In this document: positions 1 through 5,363 of the stretch, piece by piece
How the letters are laid out: every line of letters begins with the position of its first letter
Position numbering within the stretch: position 1 is the first letter of the stretch
From: Spirochaetota bacterium
Lineage (GTDB): Bacteria > Spirochaetota > UBA4802 > UB4802
Assembly (NCBI GenBank): GCA_018399855.1
Contig: JAGYNX010000151.1
Location: 1 to 5,363, forward strand
Length of the DNA: 5,363 nucleotides
Direction of reading: 5' to 3'
Program-made: the position numbers and the translations under genes
The notes under the pieces: model-generated
What the model was told of the DNA's origin: nothing
What the model saw: the letters and a program-made list of their open reading frames with translations, nothing else
The model's database searches: none

Positions 1-111
1 TTTTCACTTTTCACTTAATTCCATTTATCTGCGGTTAAATAATTATGTAAATTGCAATTTCATAGATTATTGTTATAAAAATTATTTTCAATTCCCAATA
101 ATCCGGAAAGA
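1..111. other. AT-rich non-coding stretch downstream of thiC
   Basis: No convincing gene is seen here. The stretch begins with a short tandem repeat (TTTTCAC twice, 1-14) and holds a perfect 12-bp palindrome AAATTGCAATTT at 49-60. Neither has an obvious role. The region carries the 3' end of the thiC transcript and possibly the start of whatever lies beyond the left edge. Confidence 0.5.
77..102 (-). terminator. weak candidate intrinsic terminator of thiC
   Basis: Reading the minus strand after the thiC stop, ATTATT (102-97) can pair with AATAAT (86-81) across a 10-nt loop, and a short T run follows (81-77). The stem is only 6 bp and all A/T, so it would be unstable. It is listed because it is the only hairpin-plus-T-run arrangement seen in the 111 bp behind thiC. 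Confidence 0.2.
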
Positions 112-1398
112 TCATTTCTTTTCATCGCAAATATCATTATGCGTGTGTATTGCGCAGAGTTTTCCACACATTGTACATACATCATCTTCGCTGTTATCGC
201 TTATCTTTTTTCTCATCCTGGGTACAAGCGGATCAATGGCAAGATCGAACATGCCAGTCCAGTTCAGATCTTTTCTGCACCGTGACATCTCCACATTCCT
301 TTCAACTGCACCGGGAATTCCCTTTGCCACATCTGCTGAATGGGAGGCAATGAGCGAACTGATAACCCCCATTCTTACATCTTCAACTACAGGCAGGCAT
401 AGATGCTCGGCGGGGGTAACGTAACAGAGAAAATCAGCCCCGTGATAAGCTGAGAGGGCTCCGCCGATGGCACCGGTAATATGATCATAACCGGGAGCGC
501 AATCGGTGGTAAGGGGGCCAAGCACGTAGAAAGGAGCGCCGTTACAGATTTCTTTTTCCATCTGTACATTGGTGGCGATCTGGTTAAGAGGTACATGTCC
601 CGGGCCTTCTATCATCACCTGTACACCGGCAATTCGCGCTCTTTCGGCCAGTCCTCCAAGCGTTACCAGTTCTTCAACCTGCGCCCTGTCGGTTGCGTCT
701 GCAAGTGCACCGGGGCGCATACCGTCACCAAGACTGAGCGTTACATCGTATCTTTTAACGATTTCCAGCAGCCTGTCATAGTATTCAAGAAGTGGATTTT
801 CCCTGTTATGATGATGCATCCACGCCGCAAGCAATGATCCACCCCGGCTTACTATGCCGCAGATCCTGTTATCACTGCCCGCAAGTGAAACTGCTTTCAT
901 GGTAACGCCGCAATGAACGGTTATATAGTCTATTCCTTCACTGCATTGCAGTTCAATCTCGTCAAATAGCATATCAGCTGTCATTTCGGTGATGTTTCGT
1001 TCTTCAGATGCAAGGATGGATGCAACACCGTATATGGGTACCGATCCGGTCATTACGGTAGAAGCCGCAAGTATCTTTTTTCGTATGCTTCGAAGGTCAC
1101 CACCGGTTGACAGGTCCATAACACTATGGGCTCCAGCCTGTATTGCTGCTTCAAGCTTATCCATCTCTTCGTTAATATCAAGATGATCCATGGATGTTCC
1201 AATATTTGCGTTTATCTTTGTGGTGAGCCCTTTCCCGATGCCTACCGGGTGAAAATTATGATGTATGTTTTGTGGAATTATCAGGTGTCCTTCGGCGATA
1301 CTTCTGCACACTGATTCATGGTCAATATTTTCATCTTGTGCTACTATGCGCATGGATTCGGTAACTATACCATTTTTCGCTGATTCAAGAAGTGTCAT
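112..1398 (-). CDS. thiC: phosphomethylpyrimidine synthase ThiC (HMP-P synthase), short form
   Basis: ThiC is a cytoplasmic radical-SAM enzyme that rearranges 5-aminoimidazole ribotide into HMP phosphate, the pyrimidine half of thiamine. The 428-aa product matches the family throughout: NANIGTS at about 64-70, DLSTGGDL at 95-102, SRGGSLLAAWM at 184-194, LSLGDGMRPG at 221-230, EGPGHVPL at 264-271, and LGPLTTDCAPGYDHITGAIG at 293-312. The C-terminal cluster motif CX2CX4C (Cys408, Cys411, Cys415) should bind the [4Fe-4S] cluster. The start at 1398 is chosen because ACGGAGGACA (1410-1401) gives a strong Shine-Dalgarno site about 6 nt upstream. The open frame reaches back to an ATG at 1461, but that stretch encodes the leader's terminator hairpin and is not expected to be translated. 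The protein lacks the long N-terminal extension of enterobacterial ThiC, as is usual for the short form. The paralogue BzaF (hydroxybenzimidazole synthase) is similar, but the TPP riboswitch upstream argues for thiamine synthesis. Confidence 0.97.
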   Translation of the reverse strand: MTLLESAKNGIVTESMRIVAQDENIDHESVCRSIAEGHLIIPQNIHHNFHPVGIGKGLTTKINANIGTSMDHLDINEEMDKLEAAIQAGAHSVMDLSTGGDLRSIRKKILAASTVMTGSVPIYGVASILASEERNITEMTADMLFDEIELQCSEGIDYITVHCGVTMKAVSLAGSDNRICGIVSRGGSLLAAWMHHHNRENPLLEYYDRLLEIVKRYDVTLSLGDGMRPGALADATDRAQVEELVTLGGLAERARIAGVQVMIEGPGHVPLNQIATNVQMEKEICNGAPFYVLGPLTTDCAPGYDHITGAIGGALSAYHGADFLCYVTPAEHLCLPVVEDVRMGVISSLIASHSADVAKGIPGAVERNVEMSRCRKDLNWTGMFDLAIDPLVPRMRKKISDNSEDDVCTMCGKLCAIHTHNDICDEKK

Positions 1399-1410
1399 TT
1401 TGTCCTCCGT

Positions 1411-1441
1411 AAAATTAAAAAGCTGTTTCAAGGGAAACAGC
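1411..1441 (-). terminator. riboswitch-controlled intrinsic terminator in thiC leader
   Basis: On the minus strand GCTGTTTC (1441-1434) and GAAACAGC (1429-1422) form a perfect 8-bp stem with a 4-nt loop (CCTT). A T-rich tract follows at once (1421-1411, eleven bases, nine of them T). It sits between the TPP aptamer and the thiC Shine-Dalgarno site (1410-1401), the usual place for the expression platform of a transcription-attenuating riboswitch. Its 5' arm and loop are also complementary to the 3' edge of the aptamer (1506-1493), so it should form only when TPP locks the aptamer. Confidence 0.88.
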
Positions 1442-1493
1442 CTGCTATTTAACGGTAACATGAAGTGCAGTGAAAAACGGTTTATTATTGCAC

Positions 1494-1569
1494 AAACTAT
1501 TTCCCTACGCTGGCATTACCCAGTTCAGGTTCATCGGGTATTATCTCAGGTCGAAACCACCCCGGTTTT
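1494..1569 (-). promoter_or_regulatory. TPP riboswitch aptamer (THI element) controlling thiC
   Basis: The minus strand reads the conserved THI-box segments in order: CCGGGGTG (1565-1558), CTGAGA (1549-1544), TACCCG (1540-1535), GAACCTGAACTGGGTAATGC (1532-1513), then CAGCGTAGGGAA (1512-1501). AAAC (1568-1565) and GTTT (1497-1494) can close the P1 helix. P3 is minimal, GGT-TTCG-ACC, a 3-bp stem capped by a UUCG-type tetraloop. These are the hallmarks of the thiamine pyrophosphate aptamer. Its position just ahead of thiC on the same strand gives it an obvious target. TPP binding stabilises P1, keeps the AGGGAA segment from acting as an antiterminator, and should shut off thiC. Confidence 0.96.
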
Positions 1570-1578
1570 AAAGATCAT

Positions 1579-1607
1579 TAGTTACTATCTTTTAATTCTT
1601 AAAACAA
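1579..1607 (-). promoter_or_regulatory. candidate promoter for the thiC leader
   Basis: Minus strand TTGTTT (1607-1602) lies 17 nt from TAACTA (1584-1579). The -10 match is poor. The geometry would start transcription near 1572, only a few bases before the first paired base of the aptamer, which is where riboswitch transcripts usually begin. A separate promoter is also suggested by the possible terminator ending the upstream gene. Confidence 0.4.
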
Positions 1608-1636
1608 CATATAGTATGGCAGGAATTCGTCAAGAT

Positions 1637-1676
1637 AAAAAAACTTATTCAGGTCTGCGCTCCGGAATTGAATCAG
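1637..1676 (-). terminator. candidate intrinsic terminator at the end of the redox pair
   Basis: On the minus strand CTGATTCA (1676-1669) can pair with TGAATAAG (1651-1644) with one G/A mismatch (7 of 8 pairs), across a 17-nt loop that could itself close with a GG/CC pair. Seven consecutive T residues follow directly (1643-1637). The hairpin overlaps the stop codon of the FTR-like gene. The stem is AT-rich and the loop long, so strength is uncertain. The position just before the thiC promoter makes functional sense. Confidence 0.4.
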
Positions 1677-1980
1677 GAGATATTCCTGTGTTGTGAAACT
1701 CTGGTGTGAGGTACAGTCCGCAATAACAGTGTCCATATTCTTCCTGATCGGGAACACAGTATTCGCATGGACATATGATATCTTTATCCTTTTCCCGTAT
1801 GCCATCAGCATCCCTGCATGGACAGGCAAAGTAGCCATACCGGTTATAATTGGTAGTCAGTCCTTCAATGAGAATATCAAGAAATTCCTTTTCAGGGTGA
1901 AGGTACCAGTTTTTCTTTTGGGCCACCATTGTGACAAATTTTATAGTATCATCAAATGTTTTGTTGTGTATATCAGGCAT
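1645..1980 (-). CDS. ferredoxin:thioredoxin reductase catalytic (beta) subunit family protein
   Basis: The 111-aa product has the length and cysteine signature of the FTR catalytic subunit, which uses a [4Fe-4S] cluster beside a redox-active disulfide to pass electrons singly from ferredoxin to a thiol redoxin. Its cysteines are CPC (53, 55), CPC (70, 72), an extra Cys75, and CYC (85, 87). By analogy with plant and cyanobacterial FTR (CPC-X16-CPC-X8-CHC), Cys53, 70, 72 and 85 should hold the cluster and Cys55 and Cys87 form the disulfide. Spacing here is CPC-X14-CPC-X12-CYC, with His84 preceding the last motif instead of lying inside it. The N-terminal half (about 8-48) looks helical, as in the family. 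GGAGG lies about 6 nt before the ATG. The gene follows a CGHC redoxin gene by 15 bp, so the two are probably cotranscribed and may be partners. No FTR alpha-subunit gene is seen, as in other non-photosynthetic members. The family is clear; the physiological target is inferred. Confidence 0.9.
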   Translation of the reverse strand: MPDIHNKTFDDTIKFVTMVAQKKNWYLHPEKEFLDILIEGLTTNYNRYGYFACPCRDADGIREKDKDIICPCEYCVPDQEEYGHCYCGLYLTPEFHNTGISPDSIPERRPE

Positions 1981-1995
1981 ACCTTTCCTCCGGCT

Positions 1996-2298
1996 CTATA
2001 ATGAAAGTGTGCTTTTCCATTCATCCTTTTTGAATCCCGTAAGCTGCTTTGAATTATCCATTACAAGAAAGGGGAACGCAACCCGTGAATCGGGAAACTT
2101 CGCTTTCAGGTCATCCTTTACAGCGTTTTTTTCTTCAACAGGCAAAAGATCAACATATACATACCTGTATTCAACGTTTTTCTCATCAAGAAAATTGAGT
2201 GCCCTGCGGCAATGGCCACAGGTAGAGAGGGCATATACCGTAATATCACCCGGTTTATGTGATCCTTCAATTTTCGTAAATTCAAGTTTATCTATCAT
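1996..2298 (-). CDS. glutaredoxin-fold thiol redoxin with CGHC active site
   Basis: This 100-aa cytoplasmic protein has a glutaredoxin/thioredoxin-fold core. A first strand (DITVYAL, 18-24) leads to the active site CGHC (27-30), followed by a helix (RRALNFLDEKN), a second strand (YRYVYVDL, 44-51), a charged helix (54-67), then AFPFLVM (74-80), whose Pro76 is the expected cis-proline. TGF (87-89) resembles the Gly-Phe after the last strand in glutaredoxins. CGHC is the active-site motif typical of protein disulfide isomerase rather than the glutaredoxin CPYC. The N-terminal 17 residues are a short extension without a signal peptide. A modest AGGA lies 8 nt before the ATG. It is first in a pair with the FTR-like gene, which makes it a candidate electron acceptor from that reductase. 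Thioredoxin-like or NrdH-like roles are alternatives. Confidence 0.85.
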   Translation of the reverse strand: MIDKLEFTKIEGSHKPGDITVYALSTCGHCRRALNFLDEKNVEYRYVYVDLLPVEEKNAVKDDLKAKFPDSRVAFPFLVMDNSKQLTGFKKDEWKSTLSL

Positions 2299-2329
2299 TT
2301 TTGGAATCCTTTTGTCTTTATATTGATAT

Positions 2330-2363
2330 ATTATACCATACAGTACTGTTCATGAAAGGTCAA
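2330..2363 (-). promoter_or_regulatory. candidate promoter of the redoxin-FTR pair
   Basis: The minus strand carries a perfect -10 hexamer TATAAT (2335-2330), which would start transcription near 2323, about 25 nt before the redoxin ATG. At standard spacing the -35 is poor. A better -35, TTGACC (2363-2358), is 22 nt from TATAAT but exactly 17 nt from the overlapping TATGGT (2340-2335). The palindrome ACAGTACTGT (2340-2349) lies in that spacer and could be an operator. Confidence 0.5.
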
Positions 2364-2388
2364 GGGTAAAGATTGTATTTGACAGTAC
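2340..2388. repeat. repeated ACAGTAC element in the divergent promoter region
   Basis: ACAGTACTGT at 2340-2349 is a perfect 10-bp palindrome. Its left half ACAGTAC recurs in the same orientation at 2382-2388. The two copies start 42 bp apart, about four helical turns. The first lies inside the leftward promoter; the second overlaps the -35 box of the rightward one. This arrangement could let one regulator act on both, but the element is short and two copies could be chance. Confidence 0.35.
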
Positions 2389-2407
2389 ATAATGGTAATG
2401 TTACATA
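2379..2407 (+). promoter_or_regulatory. candidate promoter of the two envelope genes
   Basis: A consensus -35 TTGACA (2379-2384) is followed after 17 nt by TACATA (2402-2407). The latter is preceded by TG plus one base (2399-2401), an extended -10 element that would compensate for the weak hexamer. Transcription would begin near 2414, leaving a leader of about 40 nt before the ATG at 2454. Confidence 0.55.
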
Positions 2408-2453
2408 CTTACAGTTCATATTGATATCATGCTGACAGGAGAAATAATATATA

Positions 2454-3149
2454 ATGAAGAGATCAAGAAAGTACGCAATACTGGTGATAGTATTCGCAAT
2501 AATTTTTTATGCATACGTAAAGCTCACATCAACAGTACAGGTGCATAGTACAGATATAGAAGGCTATACGCCGGTTAGAGTTGGCAGCGTGGCTCAACGG
2601 TATGTTCCCATTGTGATTCCCGGTGAAAGTTTCGATGAGCCAGTTCGTCTCTTATATCGTGCAAGCAGGGATACCGATGGTAATATTCACCTGGCATATC
2701 ATTTCATATGGGGAAAAGAGGAGAACAACGCGGAAGGACTGATGCCCTTTCTTTCGAGAAACCTGTATACAGGGGGGCTCAGTCTTCAGCGTGTTATGTT
2801 CGGCAAAGGTGATGTCGAAGTAGTGGGTATGGTGATATCACCGAAGGGCAGGATAATACGGCTTGAATACGAAACTGCAGCTGATTACAATCCGCAGGAC
2901 TTTTCGGTTAAACATAAAGATGTTACGGTTGACGGGCCGTTAAGTACACCTGTATGCTTTGAGATTATATCATGGAACCATATGTTTGACTTTAAAAAGA
3001 ACCCAACAGAAAAATGTAAGGATGGTGTCAGGCTTCAAGTGGAATATTTTACTAAAGAGTTGTGGGAAGAGTACACCATGTTCAAGCCTGAAGAAACAAT
3101 GCTGAAGAAGAACAGGGCTCATTTGAAATGGGAACGTGAAAGTTTATGA
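2454..3149 (+). CDS. membrane-anchored protein of unknown function
   Basis: I do not recognise this 231-aa protein. A basic N-terminus (KRSRK, 2-6) precedes a hydrophobic segment (about 7-22), which predicts a signal anchor or uncleaved signal with the remainder outside the cytoplasmic membrane. The outer part looks like a soluble, mostly beta domain: strands around 49-55, 64-69 and 77-86 (IHLAYHFIW), a segment with Gly107-Gly108, then 120-140 (DVEVVGMVISPKGRIIRLEY). It has only two cysteines, Cys168 and Cys188, which could form an extracytoplasmic disulfide. The C-terminal 30 residues are charged and probably helical. AGGAGA at 2437-2442 is the likely Shine-Dalgarno site, though 11 nt from the ATG is long. 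The stop overlaps an ATG of the next frame (ATGA), so the two genes are coupled. Codon use and composition resemble the neighbours. It is a real gene judging by its promoter, signal anchor and coupling; its function is unknown. Confidence 0.75.
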   Translation: MKRSRKYAILVIVFAIIFYAYVKLTSTVQVHSTDIEGYTPVRVGSVAQRYVPIVIPGESFDEPVRLLYRASRDTDGNIHLAYHFIWGKEENNAEGLMPFLSRNLYTGGLSLQRVMFGKGDVEVVGMVISPKGRIIRLEYETAADYNPQDFSVKHKDVTVDGPLSTPVCFEIISWNHMFDFKKNPTEKCKDGVRLQVEYFTKELWEEYTMFKPEETMLKKNRAHLKWERESL

Positions 3150-3160
3150 GGATTGTGAAT

Positions 3161-3517
3161 ATGAAGAAGAATGTACTTGTGATATGGGTAACCATTGTAT
3201 TCGTAATGTTCACGGCCTGCAGCCTCAGGGAATGTTCACAGGATAAACCTCAGACTAAAACAGGTTCCATCGTAGTTACCGGGGTTACAGCCAATGACCT
3301 GCAGCAGGTAATGGTATTTGGACTGGATGATGATAATAACAAAATGGTATTCGTAAAGAATTTCTTTACCGAACACGGCACAATGAAAGACGCAAGGCAG
3401 GATATGCATAACTACATGAAGAAAGTGAAAATGTTTGTGGGGAAGAAAGTGCAGGTTCGATATCATGAAGATGTTGCCGGCGATCTGGTTATTGAATCAA
3501 TTCACCGGCAACTTTGA
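3161..3517 (+). CDS. small putative lipoprotein of unknown function
   Basis: This 118-aa product has a lipoprotein-like leader: Lys2-Lys3, a hydrophobic core (4-17) and FTAC with Cys20 as the probable lipidated residue. Phe at -3 is not the preferred lipobox residue, so secretion by a standard signal peptide is possible. A polar linker (about 21-35) leads to an alpha/beta domain: strands at 36-42 and 49-54, an acidic turn (DDDNN, 56-60), a strand at 62-66, a helix around 74-89, then paired strands MFVGKKVQVRYHED and DLVIESI. This could be a small OB-like barrel, but that is a guess. An in-frame ATG at 3146 overlaps the upstream stop. The start at 3161 is preferred because GAGGA (3148-3152) lies 8 nt ahead and it gives a proper leader. 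It is the second gene of the unit, so it probably acts with the membrane-anchored protein in the envelope. Confidence 0.72.
   Translation: MKKNVLVIWVTIVFVMFTACSLRECSQDKPQTKTGSIVVTGVTANDLQQVMVFGLDDDNNKMVFVKNFFTEHGTMKDARQDMHNYMKKVKMFVGKKVQVRYHEDVAGDLVIESIHRQL
3473..3512. repeat. inverted repeat at the convergent gene ends
   Basis: GTTGCCGG (3473-3480) and CCGGCAAC (3505-3512) form a perfect 8-bp GC-rich stem with a 24-nt spacer, overlapping the last codons of the lipoprotein gene and downstream of pheT on the other strand. It is the strongest hairpin between the two converging units, but neither strand has a real T run after it. Any terminator role is therefore doubtful; it could be an RNA 3'-end stabiliser or chance. 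Confidence 0.3.
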
Positions 3518-3547
3518 TAGTATATCTTCATGAAGAAGGCGGTATTT

Positions 3548-5363
3548 CTATTTGCGCAGGGAATACCCTGCTTTTTCAACCTTTTTGATAACCCTGTTTT
3601 GAAGTGATTCTATTTCTTCTGGAGCCAGAGTTTTTGTATCAGAAGCGAAAGTTATTTTCAGTGATACCGATTTTTTCCCATCGGGTATGGGCTTGCCACT
3701 ATAGACTGACAATACGTCGATGCCTTTTATAAACTGGTTGTCAACTGAGTGTATAAGTGACCGGATAGTTTCGGTATATTCAAGCCTGTCCGCGATAACT
3801 GATAATTCAAAAGGTACATCGGGAAAACGAGGAAGCTCACTGAACATCATTGAATCCATTGAGGCGGCAAGAAGTCCGTCAAGGCTGATGTCAAACAACG
3901 CGGCTTCTCCCCTGATCTCAAAGGATTCCCTTGCAGCAGGGTGAAGCTCGTAGATCATGCCGATCTCTTCTTTCCCGCTCAGTACACGCATACTTCTTCC
4001 TGGATGCATGTATGGAGCAAGTCTATCAGTTGCCGGCACAAGCGTAATACCATCGCGGTGAGACTGTTTGATGATGTCCTTTACGCATTTCTTCGCGGCA
4101 TAGAACAACGGCTCTGCAGGCTTCTTTTGATAGTATACCCCTGTAATACGTGTTTCTTCACGGGCAAGTTCTGGTGATGTACGGTCCTTTTTCAAGTATA
4201 TTCGTCCCATCTCAAAGATTGAAAAACTATCATTGTATCTCTGATTGGTTAAAATATTCCTGATGATATTGGGTACAAGACTTCTTCGCAGGCGGTCCTG
4301 ATCCTGTGAAAGAGGGTTTTGCAGACGCAGCTCCGCATCTTCATTGATGCCAAGAATGTCAAGTGCCTGGTTGCCAACAAATGAATAGTTACTTACTTCA
4401 ATCATATGGTGGTCTCGAACCAGAACCTGTTTTATCTTTCGTTCAAAAAGACGTTTTTCATTTCTAGCCGGAGGTTCGCAGGGCACAAACGGAGGCAAAG
4501 GTGGAATATTATCATACCCAAATATTCGTCCAACTTCTTCAACGATATCATCGGGTAATGAAACATCCTTTGTGGCCCGGTAGGTGGGAACCGTGATATC
4601 AAGATTGCCCTTTGTGTTTTTAAGTTGAAAATCAAGACTCTCGAGAATACCGGTAATTTTGCTGTCTTCCAGGTCATATCCCAGCTTTTTTCTAATGGTA
4701 TCTGTTGATACCTGTACTGTAACAGGTGTCACGGGATCAGGGTAGGCATCAACTATGGGGGTTACAGCCTTTGCATCGGGTATCAGCTGCTTTACAAGGT
4801 CATAACACCTGATAATTGCCGCGGAACACAGCTCCGGGTCAAGTGACTTCTCAAACCGAATGGCGGCCTCCGTTCTCAGAGTATATCGTGTAGCGGTTTT
4901 TCGAATATTAACCGGGTTGAAATTTGCAGCTTCAAGAACTATCTCGGTAGTGTCATCATCAATCTCACTGTCACCACCGCCCATTACACCCGCCAGTGCT
5001 ATGGCTCCACCCGCATCAGCGATGACGATGTCTTCACTGGTAAGTGTATGTTCCTGGTCATCAAGTGTGGTGAGTTGTTCACCTTCTTCAGCCATTCGAA
5101 CGATGATCTGGTTTCCCTTCAGCTTTTTCCTGTCGAAGGCGTGCATGGGTTCACCCATTTCAGCCATCACGTAGTTGGTAATATCGACGATATTGTTTAT
5201 GGGCCTCATCCCGATGGATGTTACCATGGCTTTCAGCCAGTCAGGTGATTGCTGGATCTTAATGTTTTTTATAACAAGCCCGCAATACCTGGGAGCGGCC
5301 TCGGGTGCGTGTATTTCAACTGTAAGGGAATCTTCGTCGCTGAATTCAGATGTTAATTCATGC
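3548..5363 (-). CDS. pheT: phenylalanine-tRNA ligase beta subunit (5' end beyond window)
   Basis: PheT pairs with PheS in an (alpha-beta)2 cytoplasmic enzyme that charges tRNA-Phe. The frame stays open to the right edge (first full codon 5362-5360), giving 604 visible residues of a protein usually near 800. The missing part is about the first 190 residues, including most of the N-terminal tRNA-binding OB domain. The visible part starts at the B3/B4 editing region, with APRYCGLVI, SPDWLKA, RPINNIVDITNYVM and GEPMHAFD, then GVMGG and LRTEAAIRFEKSLDP. A B5 domain follows, ending in DDIVEEVGRIFGYDNIP. The catalytic-like core has LQNPLSQDQDRLRRSLVPNI, SIFEMGRIY and HPGRSMRV. The C-terminal FDX-ACB anticodon-binding domain runs from about RFPDVPFEL to the end, with GKKSVSLKITF. 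The ATG at 5227 is internal, because SPDWLKA lies in frame just upstream of it. pheS would be expected further upstream, outside the window. The gene looks intact as far as seen. Confidence 0.98.
   Translation of the reverse strand, partial: HELTSEFSDEDSLTVEIHAPEAAPRYCGLVIKNIKIQQSPDWLKAMVTSIGMRPINNIVDITNYVMAEMGEPMHAFDRKKLKGNQIIVRMAEEGEQLTTLDDQEHTLTSEDIVIADAGGAIALAGVMGGGDSEIDDDTTEIVLEAANFNPVNIRKTATRYTLRTEAAIRFEKSLDPELCSAAIIRCYDLVKQLIPDAKAVTPIVDAYPDPVTPVTVQVSTDTIRKKLGYDLEDSKITGILESLDFQLKNTKGNLDITVPTYRATKDVSLPDDIVEEVGRIFGYDNIPPLPPFVPCEPPARNEKRLFERKIKQVLVRDHHMIEVSNYSFVGNQALDILGINEDAELRLQNPLSQDQDRLRRSLVPNIIRNILTNQRYNDSFSIFEMGRIYLKKDRTSPELAREETRITGVYYQKKPAEPLFYAAKKCVKDIIKQSHRDGITLVPATDRLAPYMHPGRSMRVLSGKEEIGMIYELHPAARESFEIRGEAALFDISLDGLLAASMDSMMFSELPRFPDVPFELSVIADRLEYTETIRSLIHSVDNQFIKGIDVLSVYSGKPIPDGKKSVSLKITFASDTKTLAPEEIESLQNRVIKKVEKAGYSLRK

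Noticed and set aside
143..1314. Several plus-strand open frames opposite thiC
   Set aside because: They are antisense shadows of a strongly conserved minus-strand gene and their translations have no recognisable family features.
112..1398. BzaF-type 5-hydroxybenzimidazole synthase instead of ThiC
   Set aside because: BzaF is a close paralogue found in anaerobes, but a TPP riboswitch directly controls this gene and no cobalamin riboswitch or bza/cob gene is nearby.
1399..1461. N-terminal extension of thiC to the upstream in-frame ATG at 1461
   Set aside because: The 21 extra codons are encoded by the riboswitch terminator hairpin and its T-rich tract, have no Shine-Dalgarno site, and do not resemble ThiC; the ATG at 1398 has a strong GGAGGA site.
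1265..1696. Plus-strand open frame of 143 codons covering the thiC 5' end and leader
   Set aside because: It runs antisense through the TPP aptamer and terminator; its composition is dictated by those RNA elements and no credible ribosome site or family match is visible.
1599..1838. Minus-strand open frame of 79 codons in another frame of the FTR-like gene
   Set aside because: It overlaps the conserved cysteine-motif coding frame and shows no motif of its own.
1693..2326. Plus-strand frames opposite the FTR-like and redoxin genes, with hydrophobic stretches
   Set aside because: The apparent hydrophobicity arises from reading the complement of charged codons; both opposite-strand genes carry diagnostic active-site motifs.
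3526..3535. Palindrome CTTCATGAAG between the convergent genes as a terminator
   Set aside because: The hairpin would have only a 2-nt loop and no T run on either strand, so it cannot be supported as a terminator.
3548..5227. pheT as a complete 559-aa gene starting at the ATG at 5227
   Set aside because: The frame continues upstream to the window edge with conserved PheT sequence (APRYCGLVI, SPDWLKA), so that methionine is internal and the gene is truncated by the window, not by mutation.

Overview
The window is an ordinary-looking chromosomal segment of an AT-rich bacterium. It carries five complete genes and one gene cut by the right edge. The lineage cannot be fixed from the sequence. A stand-alone ferredoxin:thioredoxin reductase catalytic subunit with no variable alpha subunit beside it, and a short-form ThiC, fit an anaerobic or ferredoxin-rich bacterium outside the cyanobacteria; this is inference.

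Layout, left to right. Positions 1-111 are AT-rich non-coding DNA downstream of thiC. thiC (112-1398, minus) encodes HMP-phosphate synthase of thiamine biosynthesis. Its leader (1399-1569, minus) contains a clear TPP riboswitch aptamer followed by an intrinsic terminator. The aptamer's 3' side can pair with the terminator's 5' side over about 14 bp, which gives a complete TPP-sensing transcription-attenuation switch. Upstream on the same strand is a two-gene redox pair: a CGHC glutaredoxin-fold protein (1996-2298), then, 15 bp later, an FTR-type catalytic subunit (1645-1980). A possible terminator overlapping the stop codon of the latter separates it from the thiC leader.

The 155-bp gap 2299-2453 is a divergent promoter region. 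It feeds the redox pair leftward and, rightward, a two-gene unit of unrecognised envelope proteins: a membrane-anchored 231-aa protein (2454-3149) and a small putative lipoprotein (best start 3161, end 3517). A short ACAGTAC element is repeated in this gap, once in each promoter. The right third (3548 to the window end, minus) is pheT, the phenylalanyl-tRNA synthetase beta subunit, which converges on the envelope genes and lacks its N-terminal region because the window ends.

The redox pair probably works as a relay, ferredoxin to [4Fe-4S] disulfide reductase to CGHC redoxin to target disulfides. thiC is a separate thiamine-feedback unit, and pheT is housekeeping. I found no mobile element, CRISPR array, tRNA or rRNA. 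The points most worth a second look are the redoxin/FTR pair with its non-standard cysteine spacing, the two unknown envelope genes divergent from it, and the well-resolved riboswitch platform.
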